From Closterium sp. NIES-65 (Eukaryota > Streptophyta > Zygnematophyceae > Desmidiales > Closteriaceae), in the NCBI GenBank assembly GCA_948144175.1, contig CANXME010000213.1, positions 4,664,501 through 4,728,500 of the forward strand: a DNA stretch of 64,000 nucleotides, given 5' to 3'. Below, piece after piece: positions 10,326 to 19,206 of the stretch (within the stretch, counting starts at the first letter, position 1; every line of letters begins with the position of its first letter). The translations under genes and the position numbers were made by a program. The notes below the pieces were generated by a model. That model did no database searches. It was not told the DNA's origin and saw only the letters and a program-made list of their open reading frames with translations.

Positions 10326-10769
10326 TGTGCTGCGGCCCTTCCCTCAACTCACGCTAATTTTTCTCCCCAATATAGATTGGCTGGCCAAATAGTGGGCTGT
10401 GTATCATTGACCATTGCCAGGTATGGTATGTGAGAACGGTTCTAGCACTAGGTACTGTGCTATGTACGGTAAAAGCAGCTGCCTGGATGGATGCTCTATC
10501 CGGAATCGGCACCTGCATGATAAGGGCGTAGTACGTGGTTCTTGCTACAAGCTTATTCAACTCCCGGTTCAGTCCAGCCAGTCAAGAAACCAGTGCAGGG
10601 CCCTGTCCTTCCCAGACCTTGGACTTGGCAAGCAACTCCAACTTACACTACACTGGTTCATCCAATTGTTCCTTTTCTCTCGTACGGTAATACGGTAAAA
10701 GCCTGACGCACAAGGTAACAGCAACAACAACGGCAATCTCTAGCATGAGCGCGTGAGGCGCGGCAGCGG
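10326..10769. other. Convergent intergenic region between LUL-like and FKBP12 genes
   Basis: It holds the presumed 3' untranslated regions of two genes that end tail to tail. I see no further coding exon, RNA gene or repeat here. Confidence 0.6.
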
Positions 10770-12350
10770 CTACTGCACAGAGAGCACCTCGATGTCAAAG
10801 ACGAGTGTGGAGTTGGGCATGATGCCCCACGCGGGGAAGCCGCCAGCCCCGTACGCATAGTCAGGCGTGCACTGCAGACACGTGGGGCAGGGATGCACGG
10901 GGGGACACACGCACATTCTCGGCACAAGCCTGGGGGAGTATCCTCAAAGGGTGGACTGGCAAATAGGAACGCACAGGTATGTGCAGGGGAGGTAAAATCC
11001 GTCCGGGGAGAAAGGAAAAAGGTAAACAGATACCGGGATCGGAAGCGAATCGGAAGCAAATCGAATCGGGTGTGAGGGGAAGGTGGAGTTTGTTCGAAGA
11101 GAAAAGGAGAGAGGAGCAATGGGACGGATAAGAAGGGAGGAGGATGGAGAGGGAGGATGAAGCGGTTAGAGCGGAGGGATGGGGAGGGGGTGGCGTACAG
11201 TGATGCGAGCTTGCTCGCCCAGCTGCATGTTGATGACACTCTCGTCCCACCCTGGCACAGGGGACGGACGGGCATGCGGACGCGCAGGGGGGGCAGAGGG
11301 CACACAGGAGGACGCGGCTGAAGGAGGCTGGTGGCACGGAGAGGAATGGAAGGCGGGACGGAGCACCGGTGGAGAAGTGCGGGAAGCGAGGGGGAATGGA
11401 GGTAGCGCAGGAATGAGTGGTGTGCGTGCATGCGCGTGTGTGTACGTGTGTGTACGTGTGTGTACGTGTGAGTACGTGTGAGTACGTGTGTGTACGTGTG
11501 TGTATGTGTGTGTACGTGTGTGTACGTGTGTACGTGCGTGCATGGGAGTAGCGGTGCTCACCCTTGATGACATTGCCCAGCCCCACTTGGAAGGTGAACG
11601 GCTGCTGCCCTGGGTCCTTGGTGCTGCCGTGCGCCATGCACCGCCGCGCGCGGGTGGCGCGCGCACAGCCAGCGTCACGAGCGTGGGGGGGAAAAGGGGA
11701 GTGGGTGCGGAGGAGAATGGGCAGAAGGGGATGGGAGAGGAGCAGAGGCACGGAGGGTTGAGCATGTCAGTGGCGTGAAGAGCAGCAAGGGCGAGGCACT
11801 GACAAAACAAGGGCGCAGGATAAGAGCAACTTATACTCTACGCAAGCAGCAAATCAAAGCATGCGGGGAGATCAGTCCCCACCCCACCCCGCCCCCCCAC
11901 GTCTCGCCCCCGCGTACCTCCAGAACTTCTGACTCAGATCGCGGTTCTTCCCTGCCGTACCGGCACCCCCCCGCGCGTCGCACGATGAACGCGGCGAATA
12001 CGCGAACGGGTGGACGCACGGGAAGGCGGAGGGTGCGGATCGCACGTGGACGACGGACGAGAATCGGGAGCCAGGAAGACGATCGCAGGGAACGGAAAGA
12101 GAACAATAAGAAAAAAAACGGAGATTCGCGAAAAACAAATGGTGCGGAAACAATCAGGATCTGCATCGGGATAGACGGGTGCGGAAGTTCGACTCGATGC
12201 GACGCGACATACGAGGGCAGCGCGGCGCGAGGAACGGGGCGCAGCGGCGAGGGGCGGCTCACCGTAGCCGGTGCAGTGCACGGTGACGGTCTGCCCCTTC
12301 CTGGGCGTGGGCCCCGATCCCGCGGCGAGCAGCTGCTTCTCGAACCCCAT
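10770..12350 (-). CDS. FKBP12: FKBP12 peptidyl-prolyl cis-trans isomerase, five exons
   Basis: Minus-strand exons in order: 12350-12263, 11951-11918, 11623-11562, 11251-11199, 10871-10770. All introns are GT-AG and the phases join exactly to 339 nt, 112 aa, the usual plant FKBP12 length. The protein starts [20 protein letters not shown] and ends in [15 protein letters not shown]. Recognisable family signatures are TVHCTGYG, the plant-type KFWSTKDPG loop, PFTF, VIKGWD and [14 protein letters not shown]; the aromatic and hydrophobic pocket residues (Phe of PFTF, Val-Ile of VIKGW, Trp of GWD, Tyr of DYAYG) are present. The enzyme isomerises proline bonds in the cytosol and is the family that binds FK506 and rapamycin. 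Drug binding itself is not shown by the sequence. Confidence 0.93.
11430..11545. repeat. GTGTAC-type microsatellite in FKBP12 intron 3
   Basis: Degenerate repeats of GTGTGTAC/GTGAGTAC lie in the intron between exons 3 and 4, close to the donor of that intron (11561-11560). Confidence 0.85.
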
Positions 12351-13410
12351 CGTCGCTGATAACGCCGCCGTCGCTGCTCTCGTCGTCGTGCTGGCGCGCG
12401 CCGGGTGGGCAAGGCACGGTGGTAGAGGCGGGGAGAGAAATGACGAAGCGGATTGGTGAGTGAGTGGCTAGGGTGGAACGGGAGTGGCAATTTGTGGAAT
12501 GCATTGCTCTAGCAGGGGTGGATGGAGCAGCCAGGGACAGAACACTCTGTACGCTGTTTTGGCACACTAGTGTACCCTTCATGAGTGAGTGGAACCCAAT
12601 AATTAAGCCTGGCATATAATCATGTAATCATGCTACAATTGCTTCGCTTGGTTGGTAGCGCCATCTGCTCCCTGTCAACAGGACGGCCAGGCCACTACGC
12701 TGGCATCCACAAGTACCTCACTGCTCAGCTGCTCTATACCTTTACTCGTCGCTACCGATTACTCGTGCAACCGACTTTCTTCCTTCCGTGCACTTTACTG
12801 CTGCTCTCCTCCTCCCACCGCTCACGTAATCGCATCCTCCTCGCCTTGCATTTGCCCGCGCCGTTCCCGCGCAGCAACCCTCCCCTACCACCCATGAGTC
12901 GGTCCCCGGCCATGCCCACCACGCCACCAGCGGGAGACTGCGCTATCGCCAGGCTGGGGGAGCATGTGGGGGATTGTTCTGTGCGTAATTACGTGCTGCG
13001 CGAGCAGGCGGGCAGGCGGAAGCTGAGCGGGGTGTACTCGTGCGTGGTGGTCGGGGGCACGTTCTTCCATGCGCCCCTTGCCCCGCGCGCGCCTACTCTT
13101 TTTCGCCCACTCGCTAGCCGCCGTGTCCCCACTCAGCACCGACCGCGCACCACTCCGCCAAGCACATCGTGCTCTCCCTGCAGGTGGAGGCCATGGCGCC
13201 CAGCTATTGCAGGGGGCGCGGGCGATGCGGGCATCGGCGCTTGTGTTGGCGCTGGGCACGAACAAGCTGGAGGGCACGGTGTCAGGGCGCTCTCAGCGCA
13301 CACGGTGCTCAGGGGCGCTCCCCTCGCCCGTATTCGCCGCCTGGTGCGGTGCCGCCTGCAGCATAGAACTCACTGTAAACGCCTTTCCTGCGCGCACAGC
13401 ATAGAACTCA
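12351..13410 (+). other. FKBP12 upstream region and unrecognised gene-like stretch
   Basis: The first ~280 bp would contain the FKBP12 promoter. On the plus strand an open frame crosses 12630-13535. Its most protein-like part starts at ATG 12894 (MSRSPAMPTTPPAGDCAIAR) and includes NYVLREQAGRRKLSG and VYSCVVVGGTFFH. A possible intron acceptor (CCCTGCAG) is at about 13175-13182. I do not recognise the protein. The right end abuts a decayed retroelement, so this may be a host gene truncated by the insertion or a chance frame in GC-rich DNA. A 14-bp direct repeat (CAGCATAGAACTCA) lies at 13359-13372 and 13397-13410. Confidence 0.3.
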
Positions 13411-15052
13411 ACAAAACTTCTCGGCACCCAGCTGCCGGAACTCTGCGAGGAGGAAGCGAAGACGGCATCCGTCCTTGCTGGCTTCCGTGGCCACCACGTA
13501 CTCCGACTCGGTCGACGACAACGTCGTGCACTTGATGCGCTGGCTCGACCAGGAGGCTGCGGTCCCTCCGTAGATGAACACATAACCGCTCGTGCTCATC
13601 CGGCTCTGCTTGTCACCGGCGTCATCGGCGTCCACATAGCTGACCAACTCCAGCGACTCAGATCCTCCGTCGAACTCCGGGGCGGTGTCACACGTATTCG
13701 CGAGGTAGGCAAGGCAACGGTCGACCTCACGCCAGTGGTGGTCGCTCCTTAGCGTGAGGCTGTTCCCCAGCTTGCTGTAGGCGAAGGCGATGTCCAGCCT
13801 TGTCGTCATCGCTGCGAACTGCAGCGAGCCGACCTTCTGCTAGTACTCCTCCTCCTGTCACTCCTGTGCCTCCTCGTCGTCGAAGGTGAGCTCGGCGTAG
13901 GCGTCGACCGAGACCGGTGTCTTCGGTGTGCGCCCGGTCTGCTCCTCGTCGATGAAGCGCCTACGCAGCTTGTCGGTGTAGCCCTGCTAGTGCAGCCATA
14001 GCTTCCCCGCCAACCTGTCACGGACGATCTCCAGCCCCAGGTACTTCTGCACCGGTGAGATCTCACGCAGCTTGAAGGTGGATTCCAGCAGCCCCTTCAG
14101 CTCCTTCAGCATCTCAGTGCTGCTGCTGGCGGCGAGCAGGTCGTCAACGTAGACTAGCACCCAGCAGGCCACTCCGTTGTCGCCGACCTTGAAGTACAGA
14201 GCTTCGTCAACCTGACTCTTCTTCCACCCGGCGCCGACCAGCACGTCGTTGAGCACCAAGTACCACAGCAGCGGCGACTGCTTCAGCCCGTACATGCTCT
14301 TCAGCAGCTTGCACACCCGGCCGGTTCCGTTGTTGAAGTAGTCCGGCTGGGAAATGTAGAGCACCCTGTCAAGCTTGCTCTGCAGGAAGGCGTTCTTCAT
14401 GTCAAGCTGCATCAGGTTGAGGTTGAGGACGGCGACAATGCTAAGGAAGATCCTCAGCGTGACGTAGCTGCCCACCGGCACGAACGTCTTGTCGTAGTCG
14501 GCGCCATACACCTGGGTGAAGCCCTTTACGACCAGCCTCGCCTTCTCGCGCTCGATGGTGTCGTCGATGTGATACTTCGTCGTCAGCACTCACCGGTTCT
14601 TCACGATGTTCACCCCCAGCGGGCGTTCGACCAGCTCCCAAGTGCCCATGTTGACGAGGCTGCGGATCTCCTCCTCCATGGCGGCCTTCACCGCCGGGCC
14701 CTTTCTGCTCGCCAATGCCTCCTTCACCATCATCGCCGAGATGTCCCAACGGTGCTCGGGGCTGGCATGCATGTCGGGGTCGAGCTCTGGAAACTCCTCA
14801 TCCTCCTCGGTGTCGTCATACGCCAGGTCGTCGCCGTCCACGTCGTACACTGTGGTGAAGGCAGCGGGGACGAAGAAGTCGGGTGGCCTCCAAATTCGGC
14901 TGGACTTTCGGGGTTCAGGCTGAACCTCCACCACGTCGCGGTCGGTGGACTTCTCGGCGTCCCCTCTTTCGTCACCGGCTTCGCTGCCCTCCTCGTCGTG
15001 CTGCACCTCGGTCGGCTTCCCGGCCGGCTTCTCCCCTGTGGTCAGCTCCTCT
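13411..15052 (-). pseudogene. Decayed Ty1/copia pol fragment C (connection domain, reverse transcriptase, partial RNase H)
   Basis: Minus-strand reading gives the pre-RT region (AAMEEEIRSLVNMGTWELVE near 14650) and the reverse transcriptase. The RT includes LDMKNAFLQSKLDRVLYISQ, MYGLKQSP and YVDD (14151-14140); RNase H motifs include VDADDAGDKQSRMSTSGYVF and STESEYV. The frame is broken by TGA near 14592 (where Trp is usual), TAG near 13987 and TAG near 13840 (where Gln is usual), and ends at about 13409 inside RNase H. Gag, protease and most of integrase are absent, and no LTR is recognised. The sequence belongs to a different copia lineage from A and B, with the more usual plant-like STESEY motif. 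It is flanked by satellite on the 5' side, so it is an old truncated copy. Confidence 0.88.
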
Positions 15053-15254
15053 GTCGATTGGTTCGCGCGCACAGAAAAGTTCGGCGACCACAATGACGAC
15101 CATGCCTACCCACAAATGCTAAGGAAGCACATGAATCCTTATAGACGTAGGGAAAAGCATTCAACGACCCAAATATTGTTGTTGCATATTCGGGTGGCCC
15201 ATGTTCAAATACACCTATCAGAGCAACTTCAGATTGGTTCGCGCGCACAGAAAA

Positions 15255-15270
15255 GGGTTTAGGGTTTAGG
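15255..15270 (+). repeat. Interstitial telomere-like repeat
   Basis: GGGTTTAGGGTTTAGG, two units of the plant telomere repeat, inserted in one copy of repeat E; it accounts for most of that copy's extra length. Confidence 0.75.
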
Positions 15271-16020
15271 TTTTGGCGCCCGCGATGACGGCCGTGCCTG
15301 CCAACAAATGCCAAGGAAGCGCATGGATCCCTAAAGGCGTAGGGAAAAGCATTCAACGACCCAAATATTGTTGCATATTTGGGTGGCCCATTTTCAAATA
15401 CACCTATCAGAGCAACTTCAGATTGGTTCGCGCACAGAAAAGTTCGGCGCCCGCGATGACGGCAGTGCCTGCCCACAAATGCTAAAGAAGCGCATGGATC
15501 CCTATAGGCGTAGGGAAAAACATTCAACGACCCAAATATTGTTGCATATTCGGGTGGCCCATATTCTAATACACCTACCAGAGCAACTTCAGATTGGTTC
15601 GAGCGCACAGAAAGGTTCGGCGCCCGCGATGACTACCGTGCCTGCCGACATATGCTAAGGAAGCACATGGATCCCCATAGGCGTAGGGAAAAGCATTCAA
15701 CGACACGAATGTTGTTGCATATTTGGGTGGCCCATGTTAAAAAACGCCTACCACGGCAACTTCAGATTGGTTCGCGCGCACAGAAAAGTTCGGCGCCCGC
15801 GATGACGGCCGTGCCTGCCGACAGATGCTAAGAAAGCGCGTGGATCCCCATAGGCATGCATCCCCATAGGCGTAGGGAAAAGCATCGAACGACCCGAATG
15901 TTGTTGCATATTTAGGTAGCCCATGTTCAAATCCACCTATCATAGCAACTTCAGATTGGTTCGCGCGCACAAAAAAGTTCGGCGCCCGCGATGACGGCCG
16001 CGCCTGCCCACAAATGCTAA

Positions 16021-16583
16021 GGGCGTGTGTGGTCTGTCCAAAAGTTAAAAATAAAGTGCGAACTTTGAATGGTTACCCGTTTCGCCAAATTCGCCAACGA
16101 ATCTTAGCGAAATGATGAAGTTATCGGGATTCCAAACGTTCGAACTGCAAATCTGAACTTGACTCGAGATTTAGTTGAGAACGTGCGTGCGCACTTTCAG
16201 ACAAACGTATGTGATTTTCAGCACGTACGAGGAGCAGGGGAAACGGGCGGCAGCTTCGCGAAGCTGAAAATTTCAAAACGAAATCAGCCCACTAGTCAGT
16301 TGCCACGTGGCAATATCCGTGGTATGTAGGTGAGTACCGGGTAACCTACTTTCAGTTCGATTTTACCAGGTAACCTATTTTCTTGATGCGCGGCTCGGCG
16401 CGCAATATAAAAGGTCGAATGTCAGGGTTCGACCTTGTATGTGTGTGTGCTTTTTGCTGTGTTGTAGTCCAGATGTTCGAACCCCGATACAACTAAAGTC
16501 GAGTCTGATTCGACTTAAGTTCGTTTCGCACAACTCGCCCTAAAAACGTAAACTTTTACGATTTTCAAGGACCACACACGCCC
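16021..16583. mobile_element. Tourist-like (PIF/Harbinger) MITE, 563 bp
   Basis: The ends are perfect 14-bp inverted repeats, GGGCGTGTGTGGTC at 16021-16034 and its complement at 16570-16583. Both sides are flanked by TAA (16018-16020 and 16584-16586), while the uninterrupted repeat copies have a single CTAAGGAAG. A TWA target site and a GGGCGTGT-type terminus are hallmarks of PIF/Harbinger-derived Tourist elements. There is no transposase; the interior is AT-richer than its surroundings and holds a 9-bp-stem hairpin (16411-16419 with 16428-16436) next to a TATAAAA. Confidence 0.92.
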
Positions 16584-16842
16584 TAAGGAAGATCATGGAT
16601 CCCTATAGGCGTAGAGAAAAGCATTCAACGACCCGCATATTGTTGCACATAAGGATGGCCCATGTTCAAATACACCTACCACATCAACTTCAGCTAGGTT
16701 CGCGCGCACAGAAAAGTTTGGCGACAGCGATGACGGTCATGCCTGCCGACAAATGCTAAGGAAGCGCATAGATCCCTATAGGCGTAAGGAAAAACTTTCA
16801 ACGACCCGAATGTTGTTGCATATTGAGGTGGCCCATGTTCAA

Positions 16843-16870
16843 ATAGGTTTAAGGTTTAGGGTGTAGGGTT
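16843..16870 (+). repeat. Degenerate telomere-like tract at repeat E / 28-bp satellite junction
   Basis: GGTTTAAGGTTTAGGGTG followed by TAGGGTTTGATGG lies exactly where repeat E stops and the 28-bp satellite starts. Confidence 0.65.
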
Positions 16871-18011
16871 TGATGGAAAGCGGGAGAATGGGGCGGGGTG
16901 ATGGAAAGAGGAAGAATAGGGCGTGGTGATGGAAAGAGGGAGAATGGGGCGGGGTGATGGAAAGAGGGAGGATGGGGCGGGGTGACGGAAAGAGGGAGAA
17001 TGGGGCGGGGTGATGGAAAGCGGGAGAATGGGGCGGGTGATGGAAAGCGGGAGAATGGAGCGGGGTTATGGAAAGAGGGAGAATGGGGCGGGGTGATGGA
17101 AAGAGGCAGGATGGGGCGGGGTGACGGAAAGAGGGAGAATGGGGCGGGGTGATGGAAAGCGAGAGAATGGGGCGGGTGATGGAAAGCGGGAGAATGGGGC
17201 GGGGTGATGGAAAGAGGGAGAATGGGGCGGAATGATGGAATGCGGGAGAATGGGGCGGGGTGCTGGAAAGCGGGAGAATAGGGCAGGGTGCTGGAAAGCG
17301 GGAGAATGGGGCGGGGTGATGGAAAGCCGGAGAATGGGGCGGGGTGATGGAAAGAGGGAGAATGGGGGGGGGGGGGGGGGGATGGAAAGAGGGAGAATGG
17401 GCCCGGGGGGTGGAAAGAGGGAGAATGGGGCGGGGTGATGGAAAGCGGGAGAACGGGGCGGGGTGAAGGAAAGAGAGAGAATGGGGCGGGGTGATGGAAA
17501 GAGGGAGAATGGGGCGGGGTGATGGAAAGAGGGAGAATTGGGCGGGGTGATGGAAAGCGGGAGAATGGGGCGGGGTGCTGGAAAGCGGGAGAATGGGGCG
17601 GGGTGATGGAAAGCGGGAGAATTGGGCGGGGTGCTGGAAAGCGGGAGAATCGGGCGGGGTGCTGAAAAGCGGGAGAATGGGGCGGGGTGATGGAAAGCGG
17701 GAGAATGGGCCGGGGTGATGGAAAGCAGGAGAATGGAGCGGGTGATGGAAAGCGGGAGAATGGGGCGGGGTGATGGAAAGCAGGAGAAAGGGGCGGGTGA
17801 TGGAAAGCGAGAAAATGGGCTGGGTTCTAGAAAGCAGGAGAATGGGGCGGGGTGATGGAAAGAGGGAGAATGGGGCGGGTGATGGAAAGCAGGAGAATGG
17901 GGCGGGGTGACGGAAAGCGGGAGAATAGGGCGGGGAGATGGAAAGTGGGAGAATGGGGCGGGTTGATGGAAAGCAGGAGAATGGGGCGGGTGATGGAAAG
18001 CGGGAGAATGG
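16871..18011 (+). repeat. 28-bp G-rich satellite F, left segment (about 40 units)
   Basis: The unit is GATGGAAAGCGGGAGAATGG plus GGCGGGGT (28 bp), with 26-27-bp variants lacking one or two G. Variants with GTGCTGG in place of GTGATGG and G-runs near 17367-17380 occur. The segment is cut at 18011 by copia B, whose target duplicate AATGG comes from the unit itself, so it is continuous with the array resuming at 25469. Confidence 0.97.
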
Positions 18012-18144
18012 TGTCAGAACATATAGCTTTTGCATATTGTGTAGGCTATAGTGGGGTAGCCCATAAGGGGTACAACCCAATTAGGGTTAGTACTTGTACT
18101 CACTTCATTCATAGTTCATTCATTCCATTGCTCAACTCTTCTCA
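18012..18144 (+). repeat. 5' LTR of copia B (133 bp)
   Basis: It starts TGTCAGAACATATAG and ends CTCTTCTCA. It contains GGGTACAACCC followed by TTAGGGTTAG, shared with the other LTRs in this window. Confidence 0.96.
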
Positions 18145-18158
18145 TGGTATCGAGCAGG
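18145..18158 (+). other. Primer-binding site of copia B
   Basis: TGGTATCGAGCAGG directly follows the LTR, the position and sequence type of the plant initiator tRNA-Met primer site. Confidence 0.88.
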
Positions 18159-18269
18159 TTCCCCTGTGGGAACTGTGCCTAGGGCCCACCACTTCGAATT
18201 TTTTTTTTTCCTGCCCGAAGCGCACTCATCCCGAGTCGCGCCTCGGGCTATTACTTCGACGAGCCGCCC

Positions 18270-19140
18270 TAGCGGCCTTCGCTCCCCTAGCGGCCCCGCC
18301 GCCCTACCTTCGCGGCCCCGCCACCCTACCTTCGCGACCCCGCCGCCCTACTGTCGCGGCCCCGCCGCCCTGCCTTCGTGGCCCCGCCGCCCTACTGTCG
18401 CGGCCCCGCCACCCTCCTGTCGTGGCCTCGCCGCCCTACTGTCGCGGCCCCGCCGCCCCACTTCGTGGCCCCGCCGCCCTGCTTTAGCGGCCCCGCCGCC
18501 CTAATGTCGCGGCCCCGCCGCCCCACTTCGCGGCCCCGCCGCCCTACCTTCGCGGCCCCGCCGCCCTCCTGTCGCGGCCTCGCCGCCCTACTGTCGCGGC
18601 CCCGCCGCCCCACTTCGCGGCCCCGCCGCCCTGCTTTAGCGGCCCCACCGCCCTCCTGTCGCGGCCCCGCCGCCCCACTTTGCGGCCCCGCCGCCCTACA
18701 CCTGCGGCCCCGCCGCCCTACACCTGCGGCCCCGCCGCCCTACACCTGCGGCCCCGCCGCCCTACACCTGCGGCCCCGCCGCCCTACTCTACCGGTCCCG
18801 CCACCCTACTGCTGCGGCCCCGCCGCCCTACTGCAAAGGGCCCCGCCGCCCGTCTGCTGCGCCCCCGCCGCTTTCCCCTCCTGCCGCGCCGCCCGAGCCG
18901 CCGACCGCCGCACCACCCTGCAGCGCGCACCCGAGCAGCCGACCGCCGCGCCGCCCAGTACCGGAGGAGCTAAACCGCCCTGCCGCCGAGCCGCCCGGCC
19001 GCCCACCAGCCGAGCCACAGTGCAGCCGAGCCGCCCAGCAGCCGAGCTGTCGAGCCGCCCAGCAGCCGAGCCGCCCCGCACCTGAGCCGCCGAGCCGCCG
19101 AGCCGCCCTACAGCCGAGCCGCCCGACCTGCCCTGTCCGG
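18270..19140 (+). repeat. Leader minisatellite of copia B (22-bp GC-rich unit)
   Basis: Tandem units of GCGGCCCCGCCGCCCTAC plus four variable bases (22 bp), with four near-identical copies at about 18690-18780. Downstream it decays to CCGAGCCGCC-type repeats to about 19135. A 235-codon open frame (18378-19085) encodes only Pro/Ala/Arg/Cys repeats. The tract lies in the 5' untranslated leader upstream of the gag ATG at 19207. Confidence 0.85.
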
Positions 19141-19206
19141 TGAGCACAGCCACACTGTCACTGCGTGCCCTTCCCCTACTGCTTGCACTGCTAGTCTATC
19201 GTCGTC

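Larger units (their letters stand above)
15053..16842. repeat. Tandem repeat E, about 171-189-bp unit, seven copies
   Basis: Copies can be anchored on GATTGGTTCGCGCGCAC or its variant at 15056, 15232, 15421, 15592, 15765, 15954 and 16693. Spacings are 176, 189, 171, 173 and 189 bp, and 173 bp for the last interval once the MITE and its 3-bp duplication are removed. Other conserved pieces are ATGGATCCCTATAGGCGTAG and CATTCAACGACCC. Open frames on both strands are a property of the repeat. Confidence 0.9.

Noticed and set aside
10861..11751. 296-codon minus-strand frame overlapping FKBP12
   Set aside because: It reads through introns and the GTGTAC microsatellite; the spliced FKBP12 model explains the coding parts.
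15042..15608. 188-codon minus-strand frame with repeated VRANQSEVALIGVFE-type peptide
   Set aside because: It follows the ~175-190-bp repeat E and has no domain; it is a repeat-derived frame.
16411..16500. tRNA-like B-box (GGTTCGA and GTTCGAACCCC) inside the MITE, hinting at a SINE
   Set aside because: No A-box at the right distance, no poly-A tail, and the ends are clear terminal inverted repeats with a TAA duplication.
18378..19085. 235-codon Pro/Ala/Arg frame upstream of copia B gag
   Set aside because: It is encoded by the 22-bp leader minisatellite; other frames are equally open.
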